DNA of 64,000 nucleotides from Colius striatus (GCF_028858725.1 NC_084759.1:90454889-90518888), one strand, 5' to 3'; positions 49,246-62,961 are shown, numbered from the stretch's first letter. The notes: a model not told the origin generated them from the sequence alone. Made by a program: numbers and translations.

Positions 49246-51834
49246 TCCTGCAGCTGATTCTGTGGAGTATTTTCTCCTGATGCATACGCACGACTTGCAT
49301 AGTTGACACTCATTTCCAAGCCTCAGTCCGTCGGACATTACTGACACTTTCTGTCACACAGTAAATGAAGAGGAACGGCAGGCTCACAAATCTGATAATG
49401 GGATATTGAGCCTTTCGCTGGTAGGCAATCTGTCTGAATCTAACCCAAGGCTGTAGTAATCGGGTTATAAAATCTGACAGTAACAGAGGTCTATGGAGTG
49501 AAAATGGTCAAGCACGGTTTAGTCGTCACCAGATGAGCACTCCATCCGTGTCACCTTGATCTGAGAGAGGCCCCAGACAGATTAAGGCAGGGATGGAAAA
49601 AGAGCAAAGGGGAAGAGAGGGAGGGAGAGATTCCAGGGGAGATGGCTTTTCTCCTTTATGATTTGAGGAAAAAAGCGTACTGGGCAGGTTCAGGCTCAGC
49701 TGGCGTGGGGTTGCCTGTGCAGCACTGGCTGCCCTGCCCTGTGGAGGTGCCTTGGCTCGCTGGAAGCAAGGCATGCTTGTGGGCTTGGGAGGAAACAGCC
49801 TAAAAGGAAGGGAAGGGGCCTGTGGGGCCATGCCAAGGGGAGAATGCAGAAGGAGGGACTGGTCTGACTGTGCTGGTCAAACTATGGAACTAGATCCATG
49901 GTCTCTTTCCCAATTTTGCTTCACTGGGTCTGTGTTTCCTGTGCACCTTTGAGACATACGTAGCCTTGGGCTGTCATCTGCACAGCCTGCACACAGGAGG
50001 CTTTGTGTTCTGCACATGCAGCCACAGTGAGGATAAGGAGAGGTTTCACCTGCAAAGGGACCCCTAAACATTTGCAACCTCTCATTTAACCTGGCAAACA
50101 CTCAGCAAAGAGCGAGCAAATGAAAAACAAAAACCCTAACAACTTCTCAACAAAAAATGTTTTGTTGGTTTGATTTTTTTTTAAATTTAGATCCTCATTA
50201 TGAAGTTATTTTCAAATTCACCTATCACATTTTGAAGGAAGGAGAGAACGGTGGGAAGGTAAATCCAAAACTTTAAGTGAAAGTTTGGGGGCAGGAGAGA
50301 TATATTTCACTTATTTTTGGTTTCTAAAGGATTTGTTTGCTAAACTGGAATTTATAGAGCTGTGTATGCTTTTGCCATGACTTGGTAGAAAAGTGACACA
50401 TGTTTTTCTAGATTTGTGACCATTCCAAAAGTTAGGAATTTTCTAGCTATTTAAAAATAATGAAGATTTTCTTAATTATTTTTAATCTGGTTTTTAATAT
50501 GACCTGGTTTAAGAGTAATCTCAACTGCTGTTTTCAGCTGGGTTCTCATGGCATTATTTTAAACCCCAGTAATTCTGGGAAATCTCAGAAAGTTGCTTCT
50601 TAATGGATATAAATCAGTGCAGCTCCACCAACTTTCATTGACATCACCGACCCTTGGGTATAGAAGGATCTTGACAGCATCATGATTTCTGTGAAACGGT
50701 AGGAAAAACACAGAACAAAGAAACACTGGGACTCTGGGCTCAGTTTCCATGTGTACACTGTTTCACTGTTGGTGCTTTAGTCACTGTCTTCCTGCCTTTC
50801 CTCTGAAATCTGTCTCTGCTCGTGTTTACCACGTTTGTTTTCGTCTTGAATATCTCTCGAGATGCTGTTTTTCTTGGCGTCGTTTCACACATTACAACTT
50901 GGTACCTAGTTCCTTTTCCTTTCTTTCCCAGTCTGGATGTTTTTTCCCCCCTTTTTCAGATGGAACAGATACTGGCAAGTTTAGCGTAGCCCCTAAAGTG
51001 AATGATCAAACCTTATTTTTCTTTTCCAAAAAGGAAACGCTTAGGGCTGGCAGGAGACGCTAGACTGGTAGCAGTGAAAAACACAGGCTGTTTTTGCACA
51101 GAGCAAGCCGAGTGCAGACACTGAGCAGAGAACTCGTGCCAGTGTCATCCAGCCATGGTAGAAAGGAATTCTCGTCTGTCCCCCTCCTCCTGCCCTCATC
51201 CAGCAGGAGATGTATAACTCTTCCCCGAACCCACAAACTTCTTTTCCATTGTGTCCAGAGAAGCAGTCACACTTCCATCAGGAAAGGAATTCCTCATGGG
51301 GAGAGGCATCATCGTGCCATCTTGGGCTGTGTCAACTGGAAAGCAGAAGAAGCAGAAGGGAGAGCAGTTGTGTGTACAAAATGATGGCGCATGAGATAGA
51401 AAGTGATCACTTCCGTTTTACTCATCCTGCAAAGTGAGAATAAGGCACGCTTCATGCAATGGGGGAGAATTAATTTAAGTCCTGATAAAAAGGAAATAGG
51501 GGCCTCAGGAGGGCATTGCTTCAAAATATGATTGCTGGCTTATTTCATGACTGCTAACTACTTTTAGTGGTGACAGTTAAATCAATGATAAAGGTAATCC
51601 ACTGTCATGGTTTATGGATTTAGCAGAGCATCTGTAGGAGATCAAGAAAGGGCTGGTCTTTGATATAGACTGTCAGGGGCACAAGAGATAGATTTTTAGG
51701 CCAGAAATGTCTTACTTCCATGGCGTCAGATATTAGCACCTGCCAAAGACAAGACAATCATGTGAGGTGAACAAACTTGATCATCACCTGCAATAGATTC
51801 AGGTTTCTTAATATATATCTTATATGATGATATG
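49246..51834. other. No gene recognised; downstream of SIK1
   Basis: Non-coding. The left edge of the following CR1 is not sharply visible and could lie somewhat before 51835. Confidence 0.6.
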
Positions 51835-53590
51835 GATGATACTATTATGGGAGTTTGCTACAGGCCACCTGATCAGGACAAGGAAGTGGATGAGGCCTTC
51901 TACAAACAGCTGAGAGCTGCCTCACAGTCATATTCAATGATCCTCATGGGGGACTTCAGCCACCTTGATATTTGCTGACAAAACCACTCAGCCAAGCACA
52001 CACAGTCCAGGAGGTTCCTACAGGGTGTTGATGACAACTTTCTGTCACAGGTGGTTGAGGAGCCAACAAGGGAGGCTGTGCTGCTGGACTGTGTGCTGAC
52101 AAATAATGTCTGGTTGGGGATATGAAGGTTGGAGGCAGCCTTGGCTTCAGTAACCATGAGATGGTGGAGTTCAAGATCCTCTGTGGAAGAAGCAGGGCAC
52201 CAAGCCGGACCGGACTTCAGACAAGCTAACTTTGGCCTCTTCAAATACTTGCTTGGAAGAATCTCATGGGATAGGATTCCTGATAGTAGGAGTGCTTGAG
52301 AAAGATGATTAGTCTTCAAGCACCACTTCCTCTAAGCCCAAGGTTGATGTGTCCCCACACATAGAAAAGCAGGAACAGGAGGCAAGAGGCCTATATAGAC
52401 AAAAAAAGAACTACTGGAACTACTTAAGGAGAAGAAAGGAATCTATGTAAGGTGGGAAAAGGCTCTGTTTTTTTGGGAAGAGTATAGAAACATTGCCAGA
52501 GTATGCAGAGATAAAGCCAGGAAGGCCAAAGCCCTTTTGGAATTAAACCTGGCAAAGGAAGTAAAGGAAAAGAAGAAGGGCTTTTTCAAATACATTAGCA
52601 GCAAAAGGAAGATTAGAGAGAATGAGAACCTACTGATGAACACAGAGGGTGCCCTGGCAGAGGAGGCCAAACTACTGAAGGCCTTCTTTGCCTCAGTCTT
52701 CACTGCCAAGGCCAGCCCTCGGGAAGCCCAGTCCAGCAATGATAGTAAGATAGTCTGGAGAATGGAAGACTTTCCCTTAGTGGACAAAGATGAGGTTAGA
52801 GACCTGTTGGGCAAGCTAGACACTCATAAATCTATGGGACCTGATGGGATGCATCCTAGAGTGCTGGGGGAGCTGGCTGATGTTATTACTAAGCCATTCT
52901 CCATTTTTGAACGATCATGGAGGACAAGCAAGGTTCCTGAGGACTGGAGAAAGGCCAATGTCACTCCAGTCTTCAAAAAGGGCAAGAAGAAGGGCCTAGG
53001 AAACTACAGACCAGTCAGCCTCACCTCCATCCCTGGAAAGGTGATGGAACAACTCATCCTGGATGCCCTCTGAAAACACATGAAAGAAAGGATGGTTATC
53101 GGGGGGACTCAGGGTGGATTCACCAAGGGGAAATTCTGCTTTACCAACCTGATAGCCTTCTATAACCTGGGGAGGAATAACCCCATGCACCAGTACAGGC
53201 TGGAGGTTGACCTACTGGAGAGCAGCTCTACAAAGAGAGACCTGAGAGTTCTGATTGACAGTAAACCAACCATGAGCCAGCAATGTGCCCTCGTGGCCAA
53301 GAAGGCCAATGGCATCCTGGGATGCATCAAGAAGAGTGTGGCCAGCAGGCCAAGGGAGGTTCTGCCTCCCCCTCTACACTTGAGGAAAAGCTTCTTTCCT
53401 GTGAGGGTGAGCGAGCCCTGGTACAGGCTGCCCAGGGAAGGTGTAGAGTCTCCTTCTCTGGAAGTATTCAAAACCCATCTGGATGCGTCCCTGTGTGAAC
53501 TGATCGAGGTGAACCTGCTTTAGCAGGGGGATTGGACTGGATGTTCTCTAGAGGGCCCTTGCAAACCCCACCATCCTATGATTCTGTGAT
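51835..53590 (+). mobile_element. Internally deleted CR1 LINE (endonuclease + partial RT + 3' end)
   Basis: Begins in the ORF2 endonuclease (GVCYRPPDQDKEVDEAF, LMGDFSHLDIC, with stops and frameshifts), then a 178-codon open frame (52537-53073) with the RT N-terminal part: SMGPDGMHPRVLGELADVI, EDWRKANVTPVFKKG, NYRPVSLTSIPGKVME. After HxxGGFTKGKFC it jumps at about 53165-53175 straight to the post-RT region (NNPMHQYRLEV), so the catalytic FADD block is missing. A second internal gap lies at about 53370. Ends CCTATGATTCTGTGAT, a CR1 tail. Not coding-competent. Confidence 0.93.
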
Positions 53591-54559
53591 AAGCAATGTC
53601 TTATGTAATGATAGTGGCTCAGATCAAAGGTCCAGATAACCAGCTAGGTCGCTTCAGAAGCAGGCTGCTGGGGAAAAGGTGGCCGGACAGGGTAAGCATA
53701 GCACAGTCCCTCTGTGGTATTACCAGCTCAGTAGAGAGCAGACTGTGGTTCAGGGAATTTTTGACTGGCATCTGAGTCATTGTGTTTAACAGCTGCAGAT
53801 GGGTTGAGCTTCCAAGATTTGGATAACCCCTTTTGGAATTCTTTTATAATTCTGGCCTTCACAGCATCCTGTGACAATGAGTGTTGTCATTCAGTTTCAC
53901 ATAGTGTGAAAGTAGTTCCTTTTCTTTTTATTACACCTCCAGTGCAATATAGGGGTAATGCTTTCCTGTTCACATTTCCATACTGCTCTGTGTGTTAGGT
54001 TGCTGGGATCTCTCTTACATCCCTTCCCTATTGAAGTGACCAAGAGTAACACTGCTGTAGTTAGCCTGCCTGCCTAAGGATGCTATTGCATGTCCCCATG
54101 CCATCTCTTCACTTCTTCACTGATTCTCGTCATTCTCTTCAGCATATGCAGAGCTGTATCCTGTGTTTGAGACAGTGTTAGTCTAGAAGTGATCGCTTTT
54201 TCATTCCCTCTTGATTCTGTCATTGTTCCTAAAGCTCTTTGCCTTGTTGACAGCTGTTGAGCAGTGAGCTGGAGTTTTCAGCAAACAAAGCTACTCTTAG
54301 TTTTCCTTCCTGACTGATGTTAATTTAGAGCTCTTGGTGGTTTTTGTATAGCTAGGGCTTCTGTTCCTTATGCTCCTTGCTTTGTATTTACTGCTGGTGA
54401 GTTTCATATGTTATTTCATCGACCCATCATTCAGTGTACTGACATCACTCCTCATTTGGTTGCAGTTGGATCTCTTGGGAATATGCCGGGCTGCCCAGAT
54501 CTTGACACGAGTGGACTTGCAATGCCTGAGCCCTCACTTAAAAACTTTGCTTTTTCCAG
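53591..54559. other. No gene recognised
   Basis: Lies between the internally deleted CR1 and an ancient CR1 remnant; part may be further decayed LINE sequence. Confidence 0.5.
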
Positions 54560-54870
54560 TTCTAGCACATATCTAGCTGCTCTGCTCTCCGTCATACTGT
54601 CAGATTGCCTGGCCCAGCCTTCCAGCCCACAGGTCTCTGGATGGCCTCTAAAAGCCCTTTTTTAAAAATGAGTGTAACATTTGCCACCTTCCATTCCTGT
54701 GGTGCCTCGCCATTTCAACAGCTGCTGTGGTATTTGTACTTAGTAGGTCAGCAGTTTCAAGTCTGAGTTCCCTCAGAGATTTTGAGTGAAACTGTCTGGT
54801 CCCAGCAATCTGCTAATATCACTTTTATTATTTTGTCCTAAAATCTCTTCCTCTGACAGTTGAGTTCTTG
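54560..54870 (-). mobile_element. Ancient CR1-like LINE remnant, RT region
   Basis: On the minus strand the segment near 54665-54700 reads GEAPQEWKVANVTLIFKKG, the CR1 pre-RT motif (GEVPEDWKxANVTPIFKKG). To its right are traces of GPDxxHPxVLxELxxETADLL, with frameshifts. It is far more diverged than the other CR1 copies here. Confidence 0.72.
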
Positions 54871-57800
54871 AGAGTTCCCGAGGCTCATTCACTGTGCAGT
54901 CAGCCACTGGAGTGGGGCTGGAGCACAGCGTGAAACAGCAGAACTACCGTGAGTGGATGGATGGGTCTGCACAGCCAGCATCTGAGCCATGTGGAGCATG
55001 TGCTATCCCTTTGGCACCTCACAGGCAGGTGAAAAAGCAGGGTGGGCACGGGTGAGTGACTAGGTCAGCTCAGTGGGCTCCTTGTTATGTCCACCAGAGA
55101 TGACCAAGCCTTCCTCCCTTCACTGTATTTACAGAGATGCAGAGTTGAATTTATGGATGGCTTCCTCAGGTGATGTAAACTAGCATTGCTAAATCAAAGC
55201 TAATGCAGCGACGCTGCTTTATGATGTAAACACTATTAACAGCACATTAAGACTCTGACCTCCAGAGCCAGACAGTCTCATCCTTTGTTTCTTCAGCCAC
55301 CGAGTCCGTGAATTCAGAGTCATTATTTTTGATGGAGCTTTTCCTGTATCATGCTGGGGTGCTTTTTTAGCTCTCTTCTCTCTTACGTTCCTTTCCGCTA
55401 CCCTGGGCAACTATGTTTTTTACCAGTCCTTGGTTTGGGTTGTTTTTTTTTTTGACTCTGTGACAACAGAAATATCTCAGTCAAGAGCTGGAAGAGATTT
55501 CACAAATTCTAGCTAGCTGCTTTTTTGCCTATCCTTGTGACTATTTTTTTTCCCCCATTTCCTGGTAAGGTAACATCATTAGCATTTGGTGAGCTTGTCT
55601 ACACACTCCATAGGTAGACGGGCATTTAAGGCCTCTCCCACCCAATTATCCCCAGCCACCTGCTGGTTTTCCAAACAGATCTCTCCCTGCAAGAAACATT
55701 TTGCAAAAACTGAGCTTTAAACCACTTTGTTCTTGCCACGTGAAGAAAAAAAAAAACAGCAAATAATTTGATTTGTCCTTCTTGCTTAGCAACATTGCTT
55801 TTCTATTTGCTGTGACACATTCACACTTTCTTTGGACCAAGTGAAGGTAGTTGCCTAGTGGTCAGCTAAATGTCTCATTGTTTTTTCCTGCTCAACCCTT
55901 GTATGGTAGCAGATGCGTTTACTGAAAATGTAAAATTAGATTTCCAGGAACACTTATGCACATGCCTTTGAAATCCATTTTCCATGAGCATTTTTTCTTT
56001 CTGTTCATGGAAAGAGAGCACAACAGGAACAAGGACACAGAGCCACCAAATTAACCTGGACAGATCAGGCAGTTATTTATGTGACCCACTCTACTTTCCT
56101 TTATTGGTATATCTGAGAAAAAGTGGGTGACTGGTTTTAATGTTGAGGTAGGGAGGTTAATAACTTTTTGCAGAAGGAAATCTGGACACTTTGTGTTCAA
56201 TTACATAAGGGAGTGAAGGGGTGGATGTCTGTCCTGGAGGGAGGAAAGGCTTCTCTGTGGATTAGTTGAGGTAAGATGATTTTAAAAGGCTACAGCAATG
56301 TCTTGATAATGGCTTTGACAGAATTGTGGCTTCAATTCTTAATTACTTAGGTCTGTATTGTAAATCACTAAATGATAGACCTGATGCATCCTAGGCATCT
56401 GAATGATGTGGCCCAGTGGGTTGTGTTCCCACGAGAGCTATGAAAAGCAGAGAGGAGCAGGAGATTTGATGGGTCTAGGTGACTTCAGGCCACTCATACC
56501 ACTTTGCACACTGCTGCTTGGAAGGAGGTCCGGTTCAGCAGGAGTCCACTGTGCAGTGGTAGGTGTGGTCTCCCCAGGGAAGGGAGGAGAAGCTGAGTTT
56601 CAGCCTGGGAAGATGAACATCTGAACTGAAGGGGGAAAGGCTCTCTTTGCGTCTTTTATTGGTGGAAGCAGCTCTCTGGACAGCTTTGGTGCATTTAATG
56701 CCCACGTGTCTTCTACTGTGAGCTACCTGTCATGAATAGCACAAGTGGAGGGAGATGCTGGGATGGTCCTAGGCAGCAGGAGAAGGAACTGTGTGCCCTG
56801 TAATGGAGGTGTTGGTGGAACCAGGCTATGAAGTTGTACTTGCTGGTGGACCTTTTGGAGCCAGGGTTAATTGTCTGGGACTGCTGGGCTTTTGACATAG
56901 ACTCACTGTTTGTTCTCAAAATATAATGATCAATTTTGTTGCACAGAGGCACATTTTGGGGTTAGTTATTAGCTGTGAAATCTACTTTATTCCCAGCTCC
57001 AGCCCACTGTCAGGTAGCAGACATGGGAGTTGTGGGGTGCAGCAATACCTGGTCATTCTTCAGCACAGATTCTGTTTTGCAAGCCCATAAGCACCCTCCT
57101 GGTCTCTGGGTGGATCCATTTGTCTGCATGCAGGACCCCATGAGCAGCTGACAGCTGCTAATTGGATTCAATAACTGGCTTAACACTGTAAAGGCAATCA
57201 AGTCACTGGCTGCATTCATCCCTCAAGTGAGCAGGATGAACCAGTTCCTCCAGGCTGGATGTGCCCTTAAACATCGATTCTCTGCGCAGCAGAGTGAGCA
57301 AGAGGCAGGCATCCCGGCAGCACCTCTCCCACCGTGTTTGCTGGCTGATGAATTTGAGGTTCCATGGCAGCCTGCTCTGCGTGCCACAGCCACAAGGGCA
57401 GGATGGATATTTTTATTTTTCACTTGCTGTGTGTTAATATTTGGATTTTTCCCAATGTCTGGCACACGTGGCCAGGTCATGGGCTGCTTTGGAGCTCACC
57501 GCAGAGAGACTGATGTACCAGCACATGCTTCTACCACCACCACCACTGCCAAGCCTTGCCTGTGAACTGAGCTGGCTTTCACCTGGATTTGTGATCTCTG
57601 AGATCATACTTTCAGATGCATATTGTTTGTTGGAGGAATAAAGTCTCAGTAGAAGAATAAAAGCTTCCAGCATTACCAGTTTTTTCCCCTGTCATGCGAG
57701 CCGTTACGATTTTTGATGAGGAAATCACAGCAGTTCCTAACTGCACTCTGCAGAAGACCTTGCATGTCTAGACCGTCCTAGTCACTCCCCTGCCTGCTCA

Positions 57801-58850
57801 AATCCAGTTTCATCATCAAAAGAGGACTTGGCTGGAGTGTTGAAGAGAAGCCTTCCCTCTCTTTGCAGACATGAGCTGTGTTCTTCCTGTCATATCATAT
57901 GCCAGAACCTGGGGCTGTGCTGGATGAAGCAGGAGACAGGGAGAGTTCCCCATCCTTGTCTTCCTGCATCTTGCTCCTGGGGCCAAGCTGCTGGTTGATC
58001 TTCCACCTTTTGAAAGGATGGAGCTCTTAAAATTGCAGAGTGGATTTTTGGAACAGGTTATCAATTAGAGGGGTATAATGCCAAAGGGCTCCAGACTTTG
58101 CTAAATGCCCCTCTCTGTTTTTTAAACCCTTGCAGAGAACGTAGCTGTTTCCTCAGTCCCAGTGGGAAGGGCTGAGTTTTGATCTGCCTGGGCAAACTGA
58201 TGTTTATGTTCTGGTGGCAGGAGGGAGGTGGCTGCGGCAGGGTGAAAGCAGGAGCTGTCCCTGCAGTGTGCTGCTCAGCGCTGGCGGCTAGCAGGGCATG
58301 GCAAGGGATCAGACGAGATTGTGTCTGTAGACGTGCCCAGTGGAACTGGAGCAGTATAGACTAGCTCACCTCCTTTCTCCTTGCTGATAGGCATCAGGAG
58401 AGGGAAGCACACGAACACCCGCACCTCTACGCGTGAATACACACGTACACGGTGTGCTTTGAACTCCCTGTGTTGCATTCAGAGCCTGCATCAGGGCAAT
58501 TTCTTGGTACCACACAAAATTATATTCCCAGAATTAATAATGACCCTCTCAGGAGCTCTTTCTTTGCCTAAATGGTTTGTTGATTACTACCTATTGTCAG
58601 TCCTGGCTGGTAATGTGAGGCTAATAAAGGTCTGCAGGACTCACTAATGGGGAGGGAGACTTTTCCTGGTGGACTCCACTGCTGAGCTCTTCCCTCTCTG
58701 CAGGGGTGAGTGCTGGGAGTGGGGATTTCAGGCACCCTGGCTGCTCTTTGCTGGAGCCTGATGGGCAGCCCTCCGTACCTGCTGCTGCCTGATGCTTTTG
58801 GATGGATGGAGGTGTTGAGTTGTGGTGACACAGAGCAGAGAAAGGCTTAA
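54871..58850. other. No gene recognised
   Basis: Short chance frames only; no repeat family recognised. Confidence 0.6.
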
Positions 58851-59064
58851 ATCATAGAATCATAAAATGGTAGGATCTGGAAGGGATCTCTAAGGATCCT
58901 CTAGTCCAGTCTGCTGCTAAAGCAGGTCCACTGAGATTGAGTCACACAGAAAAGTGTCCAGGTAGGTTTGAAAACCTCCAGAGAAGGAGACTCCACACCC
59001 TCCCTGGGCAGCCCGTGCCAGGGTTCCCTCACCCTCACAGGAAAGAAGTTTTTTGAAGTGGAGC
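58851..59064 (-). mobile_element. CR1 LINE fragment, 3' end
   Basis: ATCATAGAATCATAAAATGG (antisense tail), then GGGATCTCTAAGGATCCTCT, GAAAACCTCCAGAGAAGGAG and CTCCCTGGGCAGCCCGTGCC. About 210 bp, 5'-truncated. Confidence 0.92.
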
Positions 59065-59961
59065 ACTCCATCCCTTTTTCTCAGAGAGGTGAGGAAGAGC
59101 AGGGACAAGAGCTCAGAGAAGATATTGATAGGTTTTAATCCTCATTCTTGTCTAGAGGCTTGACTTTTGGCTGAGCCATCAGAAGTGGTGTGCAGGCATT
59201 TACATGCAAGGGTATGAAAGAGAGCTTTATTTTCAAATAGATAAAGAACAAACTATCTAATGCTAATGCTCCCATATGTTGGGGAACAGGTCCCTGCTTC
59301 CTCATGTTAATATTGTATTCATGTGAGGAGAAGAGGATGGTTTCTTTGAGAATTGAAGTCCTTTAGGGATGCTGTTGGTGCTAAGGACATTAAAATCTAG
59401 CATATGGATTGTGTAAACCAAGATGACTACTGTTTATTTAAATCGTTTCATCTTTGTTGTCTGTTTATTTTCCTCTGTACTATGATTTTTTTTTTCTTTA
59501 TGGCACAGCAAGAAAGGACTACATTTTGTCGCTCCTGGATTAAGATCAATAGACTTGTGGACGCTTTCTTCCCACAAAAATTCCCAGATGGAGTCCCCCT
59601 AAAGTCAAACACTGTAAGAAAAAAACACAGAGAAGCTGGAAGGTCCCAGAACCCAGAAAACTGGGTCTAAAGCAAGTATTTTGACTATGAAGAACAACTA
59701 AGAGGCCCATATGTCCCAGATCCCTTCCCTCACCCTGTAAACAGGACATGGACTGGGTAGTGAAGTGCACACACAAGTCAGATCCAGAAGCTATGGGTGA
59801 TGGAAAGCGGTTTACGTATTGAAATGTTCCAAAAATACGAGTTGTCACTCACGTAACACATAGGTCACCGTAGTCACCCCAAGCTCCATGGTACATATGT
59901 TGCCACAACCCTCTTCTGGCTAAAGCCTTGCCACTGAACCCCAGATTTATGGACGGAAACA
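59065..59961. other. No gene recognised
   Basis: Nothing identified; the right end abuts the ancient CR1-like remnant. Confidence 0.55.
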
Positions 59962-60180
59962 ACCTATTAGGTCATCCGAGACGTCCCCCTGCTAATGCAG
60001 ATTTATTCCCTCCTGTATATTTTCCAGTGCATGGTTCAGTCTATTGTTCAAATGACTCAGGGGTCCGCTGCTTTCCTTGAGGGACCATTCCGGACCCTAA
60101 CAGACCTCGCCGTCAGGATTTCACTTCCCATCATATTCCTCCTGAAGGTTCTTCTGCTTAATTTAGTTACTTATTTTTTT
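59962..60180 (-). mobile_element. Ancient CR1-like LINE remnant, 3' region
   Basis: Contains CCTATTAGGTCATCCGAGAC, CCCCCTGCTAATGCAG, TTCCAGTGCATGGTTCAG, GAGGGACCATTCCGGACCCT and CAGACCTCGCCGTCAGGA. This order of blocks is the antisense 3' end of old amniote CR1 families that I recognise from turtle and crocodilian genomes. It is diverged from the younger avian copies in this window. Confidence 0.65.
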
Positions 60181-62961
60181 TTCCTGCAGAACGGTGATGA
60201 GGAACAGGGCTGAAGAAGCAGGACATTTATTTCTTACTCATTCAGTTAGTTCTCGTTATCTCATTTTTGATGGCCCTGCCCAGTCCTCTTCTCCCTGCTG
60301 TTTATCACCTCACACTCCTCCTCGCTTGGGAGCACTGTCTCAGCTTCAACTGGGATGGGCTGGCAGATGCCTAAGGGGCTTTAGAGGGGGCAGAATGGAG
60401 GCATTAGCTGCACAGACACAGTTTTTTCCACCTAATTTTCATTCTGAACAAATCCCTTAGGCTTTGGCACGAAGGCGTTGTGTCTGCAGTGATATTTGAG
60501 AGTTACATTTGTGAGGAGACTGGAAAATAACAATCGTTGGTGAGGAATTTTGATTCTCCACTGACATTTTCTTTAACATTTACTCCTTCCCCCTCTCATT
60601 AGTTATAACTAAATGATGGGAAAAAGAGAAAAGAATGCAGAGTTCAGGTTGGAAGATGAGCCACCAGGAAGTCAGGAAATTAAAAAGGAGTGTAATAATA
60701 ATGGGGTTTCCCAAACAACGTGAACTTGGCGTTATTCCACAGCCCAAGTACTTCATGTTATAACGAGTACTATCTGATCTTTGTTTGTGCAGAACTAGAT
60801 CCCTCTGCAACAAAAGTATTACATTTAAAGGGAATAGGAATGTCACTTGTCCCTTTGAGGATATTTTACATTGTCAAAGTGGTAGAAAAGGACTAGAGGT
60901 AGAGGACAGTCACATCACTGATGTGTAGAGGTTTAACTTTACTAAGTGACAGATGAATAGGAATTTACACTCTGATCTCCTTGCTGATACATACATCCAT
61001 CCTGTGCAATCCGTGTCCTCTCTCCCTCAGCAGCTCACCACCACTCCTGTTCCCGAAGGTAAGTCCAACAGCTCTGTGGGGTGCCAGTCCAATGCTTTTG
61101 GTGAGCATGCTTGAAAAAAGAGCTTGAAAATGCCTTAGCTTGCAAAAAAACACTGCTAAAATAGACATTTTTTTTTAAACCAGGTCATTTTGCAAAGCTA
61201 ACTTAAAGCTGAACTAGCCAAATACAGCAATGGTCACAGCTGGGTGGCTGGAGTTGTACATACCACAGTATAGAGTAGGACGGGGGGGCACCTTTTAAGC
61301 TAAATCTGCTTTCCAAGGAATTGTGGTACAGCAGTATAGCCAGAGTTAAGGTTGCCAGGTCCATTTTAGCTTTAGGAATTTATGTGGCTTGTAGGTATTT
61401 GCTGTAACCTAAGCATAGTCATTTCAGCATATAAAACATACTGATGTAGTTCGGTACTCATCATTGACGTATTTTCAGGACCACAGAGTCAGAGAATGAA
61501 AGATGCTGCTGCAAAGGCTTCAGGAAACTTGAGGAGCGAGGATGAGTTTATACCGTGCAGGGTCTGTCATGACTGACTGAACAGCCACGGTGCTACGTTC
61601 TTGATTACATCAGCGGTGGCAAACACAGTAATTAAGGAAGAAGCTTGTGTGAAAAGCTTTACTTATTGGTTCCATACATCATCGGCCTGTTTTTGTGTTC
61701 TGTTTCTTTTCTCTGCGTGCACTGTGAGCTCTCTTGTGTTTCTCCACCTGTGCTCCACAGGTCTCTGCCATCTTGTCACTTAAGGGCCTGAGAAAGGTGA
61801 ATGGGAGGAAGAAGCTATTTTGGGGAGGGAGGGGCTCAGAGAAGCAGGAGGTAGGTTTCACCACAGATTTGGACCATTTCAGACCTGCAATACAGCAGGT
61901 TTATGTCCAGTTGGTCCTGCTCTGTGGGACTGAGCGACCTAATTATTTCTCTTCCAGCTTCATTCTTATGTGACTCTGCAGTCCCGAGTTTGCATGCTTT
62001 CCTCCCTGCAAATCCTAGTAAAGTTTCGTCATCATTTTTTTTAATCTCATGCTCTCACCTTGTCTTTCTTCCCTTTTCCTTTCATCTAAGGAAAAAAAAA
62101 GGTTTGGTAAAAAGGGGGGAAAAAAAGAAGAAAAATGTTTCTTTGGAGTTTTCTGCTAAAAGTAGATCCTAGCAACGATCTCCCCCAAGTTTCAACAGGA
62201 AAATCTTTAATTTTCATATGTACATGTTCACATTCCCACAATGAAACTAAACCTTTCTAACACCCCACACCAAAGTCATCAACTGAATAATTTGAGTGGC
62301 ACAGCTTGGTAAACAGAGCTTGTAACCACCAGTCTCTGGCACAGACTTGAGCAAAAATAAAAAGATTATGCATGACCTGTCTTGGATCAGGCTATGAAGA
62401 ATGAAGTAGATCTGATTGATGCAACCTCCCCGTGAGCAGCAGTGAATATGTATTAGTTCAGAGCGTTACCCTGCTCGTGGTTTTGAGCTTCCCTTTGTCA
62501 TTACTGCATGCTTGAAGTTGGTTTGAGATTAGAGCTTCCCTTAGGCTCCTTGGAGATGTTTACTAAAGTGCACATGCAAATAGCTTTCTCTCCAACTTTT
62601 CAAGGTTGCCTGCACCTCACCTTTCCTAATCTGTTGCCATCAGCCCTGTGTGGCTGCACTTTGGGTGCTGGGAAGGTGTGACAACACCAGGCTGGAGCCA
62701 CACGTGCGTGGGTGCCGTGGTCAGACCCAGCTTAGCAGCTCTGCCCTGGCAGCATGTCTCCCAGCTCACTGGGCGTCCCAGGGCAGGCAGCAGTGTGCAG
62801 GTGCCTTGCATCAGGAAGAAGGGACAAAGTGGGCTGCTGGGGGAGAGGGAATCAGCTGTGCTGCCCACCCTCAGCATGCCACAGGCCCAAAGCCAGGCTG
62901 GCTGCAGCTGATGAGGCCAGAATTTGAGAGAAGACCTGGCAACAAAACAGCTTCACGCAAG
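60181..62961. other. No gene recognised
   Basis: Short chance frames only. A half-CRE (TGACGTAT) occurs at about 61464 with no context to support function. Confidence 0.6.

Noticed and set aside
51900..52319. 139-codon minus-strand frame
   Set aside because: Antisense of the CR1 endonuclease region.
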